Translations under genes and position numbers: made by a program | The notes under the pieces: generated by a model | What the model was told of the DNA's origin: nothing | The model's input: the letters and a program-made list of their open reading frames with translations, nothing else | The model's database searches: none | Assembly (NCBI RefSeq): GCF_024171885.1 | Contig: NZ_JAMTCP010000049.1 | Coordinates: 1-47,200, forward strand | Source: Streptoalloteichus tenebrarius | GTDB taxonomy: Bacteria; Actinomycetota; Actinomycetes; Mycobacteriales; Pseudonocardiaceae | Reading direction: 5' to 3' | DNA: 47,200 bases | Part shown: positions 1-8,322 of the stretch, in pieces | How the letters are laid out: each line of letters begins with the position of its first letter | How positions within the stretch are numbered: position 1 is the first letter of the stretch

Positions 1-152
1 TCTTCGTCTGTCGCGAGAAGAAGAATCGACCAAGGGCTTCACTCATGATCAACCAGGGTCACCGCCAGCCACCCAGACGTTAAAACTCAAGCTAGTCGAG
101 GAGGACCTGACTGGCGTGTGAGGGAGTGTCGACGTCGCATGGTGTCGCCTCG
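1..152. other. left-edge stretch without a recognisable gene
   Basis: This stretch lies beyond the 3' end of the leftward XRE regulator gene. It is slightly less GC-rich than the rest of the window. I see no reading frame with actinomycete codon use and no convincing terminator. Confidence 0.5.
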
Positions 153-1463
153 TCAGGTGGTGCGGGCGAGGGTGACGCGGTGGGCGAGGTCGGCGGCCTG
201 CCGTCCGGATCGCATCGCGGCCTTGTGCAGTGGTACGAGCCGGTCCCGCGCGCGTTGCGACCGGAGCGGACCGACCAGGTCGAGCGCCTTCATCCCGATG
301 CGAATCCCCTCGTGCACATCACCGTTGCGAAGGTGTGCTGCGCCCAGTTCGGCCAGCTCGAAGGATTGAGCAAGAGGGGAGTTGTCGCCACGAGCCCGTA
401 CTGCTGTCGTGAGTGAGTTGATGGCGGACTCCTCTTCGCCCAAGGAGGCCCAAGCGACGCCCTCCGCCCCCGCCAACGACGCGCGGGTGAAGAAGGATCC
501 AAGCCAGCTCGGCTTCTCCTCGTCTGCCGCGCGGTCGAAGCTCTCACGTGCCGTGGCGAGCGCTCGCACTGCGGGTTCCCGTGCGCCGAGCTTCGCGTAG
601 GCACCCGCGATCTTGCACTCCATGAGTGCGATCAACAGAGAGGACCTGGTGGCGAGAGCAGGCGTGTATCCGAAGTGAAGCAGTTGGAGGGCTGTGTCGG
701 GAGAGCCGTTGTGCATCTCGACGCGAGCTGCGGTGTTGAGCAGGTAAGCCTGGACGCCAGGATCATCCGCTTCGCGGGCTAGTCGGAGCCCGACAAGGAG
801 ATGGTGGCGCGCCTTGTCCGGGATACCGAGGTCGTAGGCCGCCCAGGCGACCTTTCCGTGAAGACGTGCGACTGCGCCCAGCAGCGCGTGACGTACGGCG
901 TCCGACGTCTGGGCGTGAAGGAGTTGATGACTCCAGTCAGCGAGTCCCTCCGCGAGATGGAGGACGACACCCCCACCATGGTGTCGTTCGAGAACGAACA
1001 TGCGGCGCACCGCGTCGTCGAGTTGCTGTACGTCCGATATCCCCACCCTCTGCGGGAGGGGGGTGGCCTCGACTTGTCGTAGGGAAACCTCGGCGGGTTC
1101 GCCGAAGACGGCGACGCCGAGGACGACCTGGCCCGCGTGGGCGAGGAACCGTCGACGCTTCACGTCCTCGTCCTCCTCCTCGTCCGGCGAGCGTGGCCCG
1201 CAGCCGGGGGAATAGGCGAGACCCATGTAACCACGGGGGATGCCGAGGCCGACAGCGATGCGTTCGAGGAGGTCGTAGGACTGGACCTCACGGCCGTGCA
1301 CGATGGCCGAGACGTCGGACTGGTTCTGCCCGGTGCGGTCGGCGATCTCGCGTTGGGTGAGCCCGGCGGCAGCCACAGCCCGGAAGACCGCGCCCATGTC
1401 ATGCCGCGCCAGGGCCGCGCGCACGTCGGGTCGTTCCCAGACGGCGGCCAGGTCCACACCCAT
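153..1463 (-). CDS. XRE-family helix-turn-helix regulator with TPR-like C-terminus
   Basis: This is a 436-residue regulator. Residues about 30-90 form an XRE/Cro helix-turn-helix (LTQREIADRTGQNQSDVSAI) followed by a short acidic linker and an RRRFL segment. The remaining ~300 residues are Ala/Leu-rich helical repeats that resemble TPRs. Large XRE-TPR proteins of this shape are very common in actinomycetes, where many respond to small ligands or development; no specific target can be read here. The ATG has no Shine-Dalgarno sequence. TACCGT lies seven bases upstream (1471-1476), so the mRNA is probably leaderless. It is divergent from the acyl-CoA dehydrogenase gene, but the operators in between sit close to the other promoter. 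Confidence 0.85.
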   Translation of the reverse strand: MGVDLAAVWERPDVRAALARHDMGAVFRAVAAAGLTQREIADRTGQNQSDVSAIVHGREVQSYDLLERIAVGLGIPRGYMGLAYSPGCGPRSPDEEEDEDVKRRRFLAHAGQVVLGVAVFGEPAEVSLRQVEATPLPQRVGISDVQQLDDAVRRMFVLERHHGGGVVLHLAEGLADWSHQLLHAQTSDAVRHALLGAVARLHGKVAWAAYDLGIPDKARHHLLVGLRLAREADDPGVQAYLLNTAARVEMHNGSPDTALQLLHFGYTPALATRSSLLIALMECKIAGAYAKLGAREPAVRALATARESFDRAADEEKPSWLGSFFTRASLAGAEGVAWASLGEEESAINSLTTAVRARGDNSPLAQSFELAELGAAHLRNGDVHEGIRIGMKALDLVGPLRSQRARDRLVPLHKAAMRSGRQAADLAHRVTLARTT

Positions 1464-1470
1464 GAGACGG

Positions 1471-1476
1471 ACGGTA
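1471..1476 (-). promoter_or_regulatory. -10 box of a leaderless promoter for the XRE gene
   Basis: TACCGT on the minus strand ends seven bases before the ATG at 1463, with no ribosome binding site between them. This is the usual arrangement of leaderless actinobacterial genes. No clear -35 is seen. Confidence 0.5.
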
Positions 1477-1617
1477 GCGATCCGAACGCGCTCGGCGACG
1501 CGCTTTCGGGCGCCTTTCGGGTGTTATCGACCAAGGTGAACCGCTCGTCCGATCGCCTCCCGCGCGCCGAGCGGTCGGTCGAGTGCGACGGGTCTCACGG
1601 AGCACACTTGCCGTCGG

Positions 1618-1656
1618 TTACCGATGGGTAATACTCTCGTTGTTACCGGTCAGTAA
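1618..1656. promoter_or_regulatory. paired TetR-type operators upstream of fadE5-like gene
   Basis: Two 14-bp inverted repeats, TTACCGATGGGTAA (1618-1631) and TTACCGGTCAGTAA (1643-1656), have centres 25 bp apart. Both fit YTACY-N4-RGTAR, the pattern also present in front of the thiolase/FabG pair (21308-21337) and the TetR/SCP2 pair (24610-24639). They overlap a possible promoter with TTGCCG at 1608 and TAATAC at 1629. Repression by the TetR protein encoded at 23871-24554, or a paralogue, is an inference. Confidence 0.65.
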
Positions 1657-1704
1657 GGGGGCGTGCCCCGCCGGCCGACCCGCACGCACACGGGAGCTGA
1701 CGAG

Positions 1705-3537
1705 ATGGGCCACTACAAGAGCAACCTGCGGGACCTGGAGTTCAACCTCTTCGAGGTGCTCAAGGTCCAGGAGCGGCTGGGCACCGGGCCGTTCGAGCAG
1801 GCCGACGAGGACACCGCCAGGGGCGTGCTCACGGAGCTGAACAACCTCGCGACCGGTCCGCTGGCCGAGTCCTTCGCCGACGCCGACCGCAACCCGCCGG
1901 TGTTCGACCCCGCGACGCACAGCGCCACCCTGCCCGAGTCGTTCAAGAAGTCCTTCAAGGCGCTCTGGGACGGCGAGTGGTACCGCCTGGCGCTGCCGAA
2001 CGAGCTGGGCGGCTTCGGCATCCCGCCCACCGTGCAGTGGGCGGCCTCCGAGCTGATCCTCGGCGCCAACCCGGCCATCTACATGTACATGGCCGGCCCG
2101 AACTTCGCCTCCGTCGTGTACCGCAACGGCACCGAGGAGCAGAAGCGCTGGGCCCAGATCATGATCGACCGGGGCTGGGGCGCCACCATGGTCCTCACCG
2201 AGCCGGACGCCGGCTCGGACGTCGGCGCCGGCCGCACCAAGGCCGTGCTCCAGGAGGACGGCTCCTGGCACCTGGACGGCGTGAAGCGCTTCATCACGTC
2301 CGGCGACCAGGACATGACCGAGAACATCATGCACCTGGTGCTGGCCCGCCCCGAGGGCCCCGGCATCGAGCCGAAGCCCGGCACCAAGGGCCTGAGCCTC
2401 TTCCTCGTGCCGAAGTTCCTCTTCGACACCGAGACCGGCGAGCCGCGTGAGCGCAACGGCGCCTTCGTCACCAACGTCGAGCACAAGATGGGCCTGAAGG
2501 TCTCCACGACCTGCGAGGTCACCTTCGGCCAGCACGGCGTCCCCGCCAAGGGCTGGCTGCTCGGCGAGGTGCACGACGGCATCGCGCAGATGTTCCAGGT
2601 CATCGAGTACGCCCGGATGATGGTCGGCACCAAGGCCATCGCCACCCTCTCCACCGGCTACCTCAACGCCCTGGAGTTCGCCAAGGAGCGGGTGCAGAGC
2701 GCCGACCTCACCCGCATGACGGACAAGACCGCCCCGCGGGTCACGATCATCAACCACCCGGACGTGCGGCGCAGCCTGATGCTCCAGAAGGCGTACGCCG
2801 AGGGCCTGCGCGCGGTGTACCTGTACACCGCGAGCTTCCAGGACCGCATCGCCGCCGGCGACAACGTCGAGCTGGCCGAGCGGGTCAACGACCTGCTGCT
2901 GCCGATCGTCAAGGGCGTCGGCTCCGAGCGCGGCTACGAGCTGCTCGCGCAGTCGCTCCAGACCCTGGGCGGCTCGGGCTTCCTCCAGGACTACCCGATC
3001 GAGCAGTACATCCGCGACTCCAAGATCGACACCCTCTACGAGGGCACCACGGCCATCCAGTCGCTGGACTTCTTCTTCCGGAAGATCATCCGCGACAAGG
3101 GGCAGGCGCTGGCCTTCGTCGCCGGCGAGGTGCAGAAGTTCCTGGAGTCCGAGGGCGGCAACGGCCGCCTGAAGGAGGAGCGCGCCCTGCTCAAGCAGGC
3201 TCTGGAGGACCTCCAGGGCATGCTCGGCGCGATGATCGGCTTCCTGACCTCGTCGCAGGAGGACGTGCGCAACATCTACAAGGTGGGCCAGAACTCGGTC
3301 CGCCTGCTGATGAGCGCCGGCGACCTGCTGGTCGGCTGGCAGCTCCTGCGCCAGGCCGAGATCGCGCTGGCCGCGCTGGACGCCGGCGCCTCCGCCAAGG
3401 ACAAGGCGTTCTACGAGGGCAAGGTCGCCGTGGCCTCGTTCTTCGCCAAGAACGTGCTGCCCGAGCTGTCGGCCCGGCGTCGGATCACCGAGACGACCGA
3501 CAACGCGCTCATGGACGTGGACGAGGCCGCGTTCTGA
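1705..3537 (+). CDS. fadE5: FadE5-like acyl-CoA dehydrogenase
   Basis: The 610-residue product is a long-form acyl-CoA dehydrogenase, an FAD enzyme that introduces the alpha-beta double bond into acyl-CoA in beta-oxidation. The N-terminus [19 protein letters not shown] and the total length match the mycobacterial FadE5 (Rv0244c) class, which has an extra C-terminal domain beyond the usual ~380-residue core. Recognisable core segments include [13 protein letters not shown] and [21 protein letters not shown] followed by [15 protein letters not shown] chose the ATG at 1705, after GGGAG at 1692, rather than the in-frame 1663 start. Two TetR-like operators lie upstream and a strong terminator follows. 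Its usual partners (thiolase, FabG4, HtdX) are at 19992-23522. Confidence 0.93.
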   Translation: MGHYKSNLRDLEFNLFEVLKVQERLGTGPFEQADEDTARGVLTELNNLATGPLAESFADADRNPPVFDPATHSATLPESFKKSFKALWDGEWYRLALPNELGGFGIPPTVQWAASELILGANPAIYMYMAGPNFASVVYRNGTEEQKRWAQIMIDRGWGATMVLTEPDAGSDVGAGRTKAVLQEDGSWHLDGVKRFITSGDQDMTENIMHLVLARPEGPGIEPKPGTKGLSLFLVPKFLFDTETGEPRERNGAFVTNVEHKMGLKVSTTCEVTFGQHGVPAKGWLLGEVHDGIAQMFQVIEYARMMVGTKAIATLSTGYLNALEFAKERVQSADLTRMTDKTAPRVTIINHPDVRRSLMLQKAYAEGLRAVYLYTASFQDRIAAGDNVELAERVNDLLLPIVKGVGSERGYELLAQSLQTLGGSGFLQDYPIEQYIRDSKIDTLYEGTTAIQSLDFFFRKIIRDKGQALAFVAGEVQKFLESEGGNGRLKEERALLKQALEDLQGMLGAMIGFLTSSQEDVRNIYKVGQNSVRLLMSAGDLLVGWQLLRQAEIALAALDAGASAKDKAFYEGKVAVASFFAKNVLPELSARRRITETTDNALMDVDEAAF

Positions 3538-3555
3538 GCCGACCCCTCGACGGGT

Positions 3556-3591
3556 GAGTGGGGCGGGACCCTCCCGGGTCCCGCCCCACTC
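3556..3591. terminator. bidirectional hairpin terminator
   Basis: A perfect 16-bp stem (GAGTGGGGCGGGACCC and its complement) with a TCCC loop lies between the convergent dehydrogenase and oxidoreductase genes. Confidence 0.85.
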
Positions 3592-3614
3592 GGCGTTCCT
3601 GGCGGGCTCCCCGG

Positions 3615-4559
3615 TCAGGTCGTGAGGACGATCTTGCCCCTGGCGCGGCCGGTCTCGCCGTGCGCGTGTGCCTCGGGCGCGCGCTCCAGCGGGAACACCG
3701 AGTCCACCTCCACGTGCAGCCGCCCGCTGTCGACCAGCGCGGCCAGCTCGCTCAGGCCGACGTGGTCCGGCTCGACGACGACGTTGGCGTAGCGCAGGCC
3801 GCGCCGCTCCGCGGCGGCCTGGATCTCCGGCGCGTGGATCGGCGCGGTCATCAGAAGGCCGCCGGGGCGGAGCACGTCCAGCGACCGCAGGCCGGTCTCG
3901 CCGCCGACGAGGTCCACGACGACGTCCACGTCGGACACCGCGCTCGTGAAGTCGACCGCCGTGTAGTCCACCACCTCGTCGACCCCCAGCCCCCGCAGAA
4001 AGTCGTGCTTCTCCGCCCGCGCCGTCCCGATCACGTGCGCGCCCCGGATCTTCGCGATCTGCGCCGCGAGGTGCCCCACGCCGCCGGCGGCCGCGTGGAC
4101 GAGCACCCGCTGCCCTGGCTGGACGTCGGCCGTGTCCACCAGGAACTGCCACGCCGTCAGCCCGGCCAGCGGCAGGCCCGCCGCCCTCACGTGGTCCACG
4201 GAGACCGGCTTGCGGGCGAGCTGCCGGGGCGCGGCCAGCACGTAGTCGGCGTACGCGGCGGCCTGGCGGGGGAACGCCGGCATGCCGAACACCTCGTCGC
4301 CGGGGCGGAACCGGGTGACACCCGGTCCGACCTCCTCGACCACGCCGGAGACGTCCCAGCCCACCGTCATGGGCAGCGTGAGCATGCCGGGGACGCCGTG
4401 GCCGGCCCGGGTCTTCCAGTCGACGGGGTTCACGCCAGCGGCACGGACCCGCACCAGCACCTCGCCGGTGGCCGGGCTCGGGCGGTCGACCTCCTCCACC
4501 CGCAGCACCTCGGGGCCGCCGAACTCCCGCTGGCGCACGAGCCGCATTCGCGTTGTCAT
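3615..4559 (-). CDS. zinc-independent medium-chain NAD(P)H:quinone-type oxidoreductase
   Basis: The 314-residue product belongs to the quinone oxidoreductase branch of the MDR superfamily. A GroES-like N-terminal fold (REFGGPEVLRVEEVDRPSP, AAGVNPVDWKTRAG) is followed by a Rossmann domain with VLVHAAAGGVGHLAAQIAK for NADP(H). The catalytic-zinc ligands of alcohol dehydrogenases are absent, which suits reduction of quinones or enones. I chose the ATG at 4559, preceded by AAGGA; an ATG four codons further in is also possible. It is divergent from an HxlR regulator, a very common pairing in which the regulator responds to electrophiles and controls the reductase. Confidence 0.88.
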   Translation of the reverse strand: MTTRMRLVRQREFGGPEVLRVEEVDRPSPATGEVLVRVRAAGVNPVDWKTRAGHGVPGMLTLPMTVGWDVSGVVEEVGPGVTRFRPGDEVFGMPAFPRQAAAYADYVLAAPRQLARKPVSVDHVRAAGLPLAGLTAWQFLVDTADVQPGQRVLVHAAAGGVGHLAAQIAKIRGAHVIGTARAEKHDFLRGLGVDEVVDYTAVDFTSAVSDVDVVVDLVGGETGLRSLDVLRPGGLLMTAPIHAPEIQAAAERRGLRYANVVVEPDHVGLSELAALVDSGRLHVEVDSVFPLERAPEAHAHGETGRARGKIVLTT

Positions 4560-4603
4560 GCCTGTCCTTCCCTTGATCGTTTGGGCTGCTCCCATCCTCG
4601 GTG

Positions 4604-4625
4604 TTCTGGTTTCCGTTGACCAGAA
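4604..4625. promoter_or_regulatory. inverted repeat between oxidoreductase and HxlR gene
   Basis: TTCTGG and CCAGAA form a perfect 6-bp inverted repeat with a 10-bp spacer in the 93-bp divergent promoter region. It is a candidate binding site for the adjacent HxlR protein, by position only. A second pair, GGCACC/GGTGTC, follows directly. Confidence 0.4.
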
Positions 4626-4652
4626 GGCACCTTTTCGTTATGTAGGTGTCTT

Positions 4653-5057
4653 ATGGAAACTGCCCCGGACCTGCGGCGACGACAGTCGGACGCCTACCTG
4701 CGCGACTGCCCGAGCCGGGAGATCCTCGATCTCGTCGCGAACCGGTGGACGGCGTTGGTCGTGGGCGCGCTGGTCGAGGGGCCGCTGCGGTTCTGCCAGC
4801 TCCGGCGGCGGGTGGAGGGCATCAGCCAGAAGGTTCTGACCCAGAACCTGCGCGCGTTGGAACGGGACGGGATGGTGCGCCGCGCCGTCTATCCGACGAC
4901 TCCGCCGAGCGTGGAGTACTCGCTCACCGAGCTGGGGGAGGGCGTCGGGCGGCACCTGGTCGCCCTGCGCGGGTGGGTGGAGGCGCACCTGCCTCAGATG
5001 CATGCCGCACGCGCGGCGTATGACGCCCGTGCGGGGCAGGTGGAGCCGGAGGAGTGA
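4653..5057 (+). CDS. HxlR-family winged-helix regulator
   Basis: This 134-residue protein has the HxlR signature: an N-terminal Cys in DCPSREILDLVANRW, then a winged helix with the recognition segment GISQKVLTQNLRALERDGMVRR and a beta wing around YSLTELG. HxlR regulators often sense quinones, aldehydes or other electrophiles through that Cys. The gene is divergent from a quinone-type oxidoreductase, which is its most likely target. The start is the ATG at 4653; the region just upstream carries inverted repeats that may be its operator. Confidence 0.9.
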   Translation: METAPDLRRRQSDAYLRDCPSREILDLVANRWTALVVGALVEGPLRFCQLRRRVEGISQKVLTQNLRALERDGMVRRAVYPTTPPSVEYSLTELGEGVGRHLVALRGWVEAHLPQMHAARAAYDARAGQVEPEE

Positions 5058-5194
5058 GCGCCGATGTGACGCACCGTGGTGCCACCCTGGGGGCCCGAAG
5101 GTGTGGTGGCCGGCCTCTTGACAGGCTCGTTTCCGCTGGTGAGGGCGGGTGAGGACTCTCCGGGGGCGGGGCCTGGCGGGGCTGAAGAGGCAGA

Positions 5195-5308
5195 GTTGTC
5201 CACAGCACCCGGAGTTGTCCACAGCGCGGCGTGATGATCTGGAGCGCTGGGTGACGGGCCGATAGGCTGGAGCAGGGCTCGCCCCCCAGGGCGGGTGGGG
5301 GCTGACCT
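5195..5308 (-). repeat. DnaA-box repeat element, copy A (reverse orientation)
   Basis: Copy A of a four-copy intergenic element lies between the convergent HxlR and VanW genes. Read on the minus strand it has a 46-bp core (5263-5308, beginning AGGTCAGCCCCCACCCG and ending GCTCCAGCCTA), 38 bp of unconserved sequence, then two CTGTGGACAAC boxes 19 bp apart. On the plus strand the boxes read TTGTCCACA at 5196-5204 and 5215-5223. TTGTCCACA is the consensus DnaA box of Streptomyces. The core differs from copy C by one base. Confidence 0.85.
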
Positions 5309-5319
5309 GGGGAAGGGGG

Positions 5320-5350
5320 TCGCTGGTGCGGGACGGGCCCGCACCAGCGA
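5320..5350 (-). terminator. terminator of the VanW-domain gene
   Basis: A perfect 13-bp stem (TCGCTGGTGCGGG and its complement) with a 5-base loop lies 33 bp past the stop codon of the leftward VanW-domain gene. Confidence 0.75.
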
Positions 5351-5383
5351 GAGCGGAGCGAGGGGGCGGGAGCGCCCGAGGGG

Positions 5384-7867
5384 TCAGCCCTCGGGCTTGT
5401 GCTCCGCCGGCGCGCAGACGATCTTGGGTTGGCCGTCGTACCGGACGGTCCGCGACTCCCGCTTGATCTCCCGGCCGCTCAGGTCCTTGATCACCCGCGT
5501 GTCGGTCACCGTGAACCCGTGCGTGCCGGGGGACGCCGAGCACTGCTCACCCGGCTTGCCGTGCTTCACCGGCGGGTCGGTCGGGTTGGTCTCCGGCCCG
5601 GTCAGCCCCTCGACCTGCACGGTCTTGGTCCCCCAGAACCGCACCTTGATCGACGACGGCGTCCAGATCGTCTCGATCATCACGCCGGTCTTGCCGTCGT
5701 TGCGGAACTGGAGGTCGATCACGCTGCTGCCGTCCGGGTTCTGGAAGACCGTGGCCTCCCGCCCCTTCGGGTAACGGTTGATCCAGTAGCTGTGCGGCGT
5801 GTGCCCGGCGTCGGTCATGCCCGCGTAGTACGCCGCGTTGTAGAGCGTCGTGGCCATCTGCGAGACACCGCCGCCGACCGCCCGGTCCGGCTTGCCGTCG
5901 TTGATGATGCCGGCGCCGATGTAGCCCGTCGCGGCCGTCCTCGGGCCGGTCTGCCGGTTCATGCTGAAGGTCTCGCCCGGCTTGATGATCGCGCCGTTGA
6001 TCTTCTCGGCGGCCAGCCGGATGTTGTGGCCGGAGTCCGCCGCGAACTGGCCGGTCGAGAACTCGGAGATGACCTCCTTGATCCCGAGCTGGTTGGCCTG
6101 CTCGGTGGTGAACTTCGCCGGCTGCTTGCCGTACTCCGCCTTCAGCGACCGGTCGTCGGTCTTCCGCAGCACCTCGGCCAGTGGGGCCAGCGTCTTCGGG
6201 TAGTCGATGCCCCGCCCCTCCTGGGACGGCTCCACGACCGGGGTCCCGCTGGCCAGCGTGATCCTGGCGTCCTTGCCCGGCTGCTCGGTGTCCTTGAGCT
6301 GGGGCCGCACCGCCTCGGTGATCTTGTTCTCGTCGATCTTCGAGGACAGGCCGCCGTTGTCGCCCGGCTGGAAGGACAGGGCTGAGGCGATCACCGAGGG
6401 CTCGATCGTGGCGTTCCTGCCCTCGCCGCGCACGGTCACCGGACCGGACACGGCGGGCTTGGCGACCTCGTCGAGCGCCCTGCGCACACCCTCGGGCGTG
6501 GTCCTGACCGGCACCGTGGTCACCGGCAGCGAGAGCGTCGTGCCGTCGGCCCAGTGCGGCAGCACCTCGTTGACCGCCTGCGGCACGTCGAGCTTCTGAC
6601 CGGGCTTCGGGTCCACCGCCACCGGCTTCACGCCCTCGAAGCGGATCGTGCCCTCGGCCGCCTCCCTGTCGGTCTTCGGGCGCAGCGCCTCCAGCGCGGC
6701 GGTGAGCCTGCCCTGGTCGGTCCGGCTCGCCACACCGACCTCGCGGGTGGTGAAGAACGAGGTCAGCCGGGTCCACGGGTTCCACGACTGCTCGCCGGCG
6801 TCGGCCACGGTGCGCGCCCAGTCCAGCTCGAGGCCGGCGGACTTCGGGTCGATGCTGGCCTCCACGTCGCCCGCCCGCACCCGCACCGGCTTGCCCAGCC
6901 GGGGGCCGATCTGCTCCCGGAGCTTCTGCTCGGCGGCGGCGTGCTCCATGCCGCCCACCTCGACACCGGCCACGGTGACGCCCCTGGGCACCTCGCCCTG
7001 GCTCATCGCGAGGTCGACGCCGTACAGCAGGACCAGGGCGCCGCCGACGGCGCCCGCGATGATCCCGGCGCGTCGCGCCTGCCGTCGCCGGTCCGCCCGC
7101 GCCGCCGCGTCGGCGGGCGGCTCGGTCGGCGCGTCCGCGCCCTCCGCCTTCTCCGGCGCGTCGGACGCCGCCTCTCCCGGCGGGTCGAGCAACGCGGTCG
7201 CGGTGCCCGCCGCCCGGTGCGCTGGCTCGGCGGCCGGCGCGGCGGAGGCCACGGGCGCGAGCACGACGGTCCGCTCGCCGGAGCCCTCGACGCCGGCCCC
7301 CGCGAGGGCGGCGTCCTCCGGCTCGGCGAGATCGTCGACGTCGCCGCGTGGGACGACCGGCTGCACCACCGTCGTCCGCTCGGCGGACAGGTCAGGGCGC
7401 GGCTCGGACACCGTGGGCTGCTCGACGAAAGGGCGGACGATCGCCGTCCGTTCGGCGGGCTGCTCGTCGCGCTCCGCCAGCGAGGCCTGGTCGGCGGAGG
7501 TCGGCCACACGACGGTGGGCTGCTCGCCGGCGGACGCCGTCGAGCCCGGCCCTGACGCGTCCTGTCGGCGCCGGGTGGTGGTGGGGTCCGAGGGGGACCG
7601 GTCGGGCACGGGCTGCTCGCTCACCGGCTCGTGCGCCACCGTCGGCTGGTCGGCGGGGTCCACGACGGGTGGATGCCGGTGGCCGGCCGGGGGTTGCCCT
7701 GGGGTGATCTGGGCCACAGTCGATCCCTCGTCGGGGACGGGCCCGGACGGACGGGTCGCGGGGTCCTCCGTTCTGTCCGACGCCTCGGCGTCGGACGGAC
7801 GACCGGTGACCGCCGACAGCACGACGGTCCGCTCCGCCTCGGACTCCCTGCGCTGCTCCTCCGGCAC
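5384..7867 (-). CDS. VanW-domain membrane-anchored envelope protein with Thr-repeat cytoplasmic tail
   Basis: The 827-residue product has a long disordered N-terminus, one membrane segment (about 268-286) after an RRRQARR stop-transfer cluster, extracytoplasmic peptidoglycan-binding-like (PG_binding_4) domains, and a VanW domain (GETFSMNRQTGPR, VGGGVSQMATTLYNAAYYAG). VanW proteins are widespread in actinomycetes; a cell-wall role is expected but the reaction is unknown. The tail repeats a short motif, [E/Q][R/P]T followed by hydrophobic residues, at T14, T76, T118, T141, T152, T165 and T200. Such Thr motifs resemble targets of PknB-type kinases and FHA readers (inference). The GTG start follows GGGGGAG. 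The gene lies 75 bp downstream of the GroES-like gene. Confidence 0.88.
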   Translation of the reverse strand: MPEEQRRESEAERTVVLSAVTGRPSDAEASDRTEDPATRPSGPVPDEGSTVAQITPGQPPAGHRHPPVVDPADQPTVAHEPVSEQPVPDRSPSDPTTTRRRQDASGPGSTASAGEQPTVVWPTSADQASLAERDEQPAERTAIVRPFVEQPTVSEPRPDLSAERTTVVQPVVPRGDVDDLAEPEDAALAGAGVEGSGERTVVLAPVASAAPAAEPAHRAAGTATALLDPPGEAASDAPEKAEGADAPTEPPADAAARADRRRQARRAGIIAGAVGGALVLLYGVDLAMSQGEVPRGVTVAGVEVGGMEHAAAEQKLREQIGPRLGKPVRVRAGDVEASIDPKSAGLELDWARTVADAGEQSWNPWTRLTSFFTTREVGVASRTDQGRLTAALEALRPKTDREAAEGTIRFEGVKPVAVDPKPGQKLDVPQAVNEVLPHWADGTTLSLPVTTVPVRTTPEGVRRALDEVAKPAVSGPVTVRGEGRNATIEPSVIASALSFQPGDNGGLSSKIDENKITEAVRPQLKDTEQPGKDARITLASGTPVVEPSQEGRGIDYPKTLAPLAEVLRKTDDRSLKAEYGKQPAKFTTEQANQLGIKEVISEFSTGQFAADSGHNIRLAAEKINGAIIKPGETFSMNRQTGPRTAATGYIGAGIINDGKPDRAVGGGVSQMATTLYNAAYYAGMTDAGHTPHSYWINRYPKGREATVFQNPDGSSVIDLQFRNDGKTGVMIETIWTPSSIKVRFWGTKTVQVEGLTGPETNPTDPPVKHGKPGEQCSASPGTHGFTVTDTRVIKDLSGREIKRESRTVRYDGQPKIVCAPAEHKPEG

Positions 7868-7942
7868 CAGCTCCCCCTTCTGTGATCGACCTGCGGGGCG
7901 AGTCGTATCCCTACCCGGTCGGCGTCACAGCCGGATCACGAC

Positions 7943-8263
7943 TCAGAGGTACAGGCCCGTACCGTGCTCGGTGCGCTCGCTGGCGACGGCGTGCAGGTCG
8001 CGTTCGCGCATGACCAGGTACGCCTGGCCCTGCACCTCGACCTCGAACTGGTCCTCCGGGTTGAACAACACCCGGTCGCCGACCTTCACCGTCCGGACGT
8101 GGTTGCCGACTCCGCAGACCTCGCCCCACGCCAGTCGCTTCGCGACCTGCGCGGTGGCCGGGATGAGGATGCCCCCGCTGCTGCGCCGCTCCCCCGCCTC
8201 CTGCGAGACCCGGACCATGACCCGGTCGTGCAGCATCTGGATCTCGAGCTTGGCTTCAGGCAC
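7943..8263 (-). CDS. GroES-like co-chaperonin family protein
   Basis: This is a 106-residue Cpn10-fold protein. It keeps the GroES pattern MLHDRVMVRV at the N-terminus, a mobile-loop-like RRSSGGILIPATA, and VGDRVLFNPED. It diverges from true GroES and ends in GTGLYL, a tail I associate with a stand-alone actinobacterial GroES-like family. No groEL lies nearby, so a chaperonin partnership is not shown. The GTG at 8263 is the likely start; an internal Met at MLHDR is the alternative. It sits between the thioredoxin-NHL gene and the VanW gene on the same strand, with gaps of 59 and 75 bp. Confidence 0.85.
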   Translation of the reverse strand: MPEAKLEIQMLHDRVMVRVSQEAGERRSSGGILIPATAQVAKRLAWGEVCGVGNHVRTVKVGDRVLFNPEDQFEVEVQGQAYLVMRERDLHAVASERTEHGTGLYL

Positions 8264-8322
8264 CCCGGGAGTCTACTTCCCGCGCTTGATGCCCCACTCG
8301 GGTATGTCGGCATTGCCACTGG

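Noticed and set aside
1618-4152. Very long minus-strand open frame opposite the fadE5-like and oxidoreductase genes
   Set aside because: It is the GC-rich mirror of real coding DNA: Arg/Ala/Gly/Leu-biased composition without domains, and it runs through a terminator hairpin.
5195-5308. DnaA boxes as a replication origin
   Set aside because: Only two boxes per element, no AT-rich unwinding region and no dnaA, dnaN, gyrB or rpmH nearby; four separate copies rule out a single origin.
4638-5543. Minus-strand frame reading through repeat copy A, and similar frames through copies B, C and D
   Set aside because: The frames share a translated string only because the DNA repeat is conserved. They lack ribosome binding sites, use different frames in different copies and stop at random positions.
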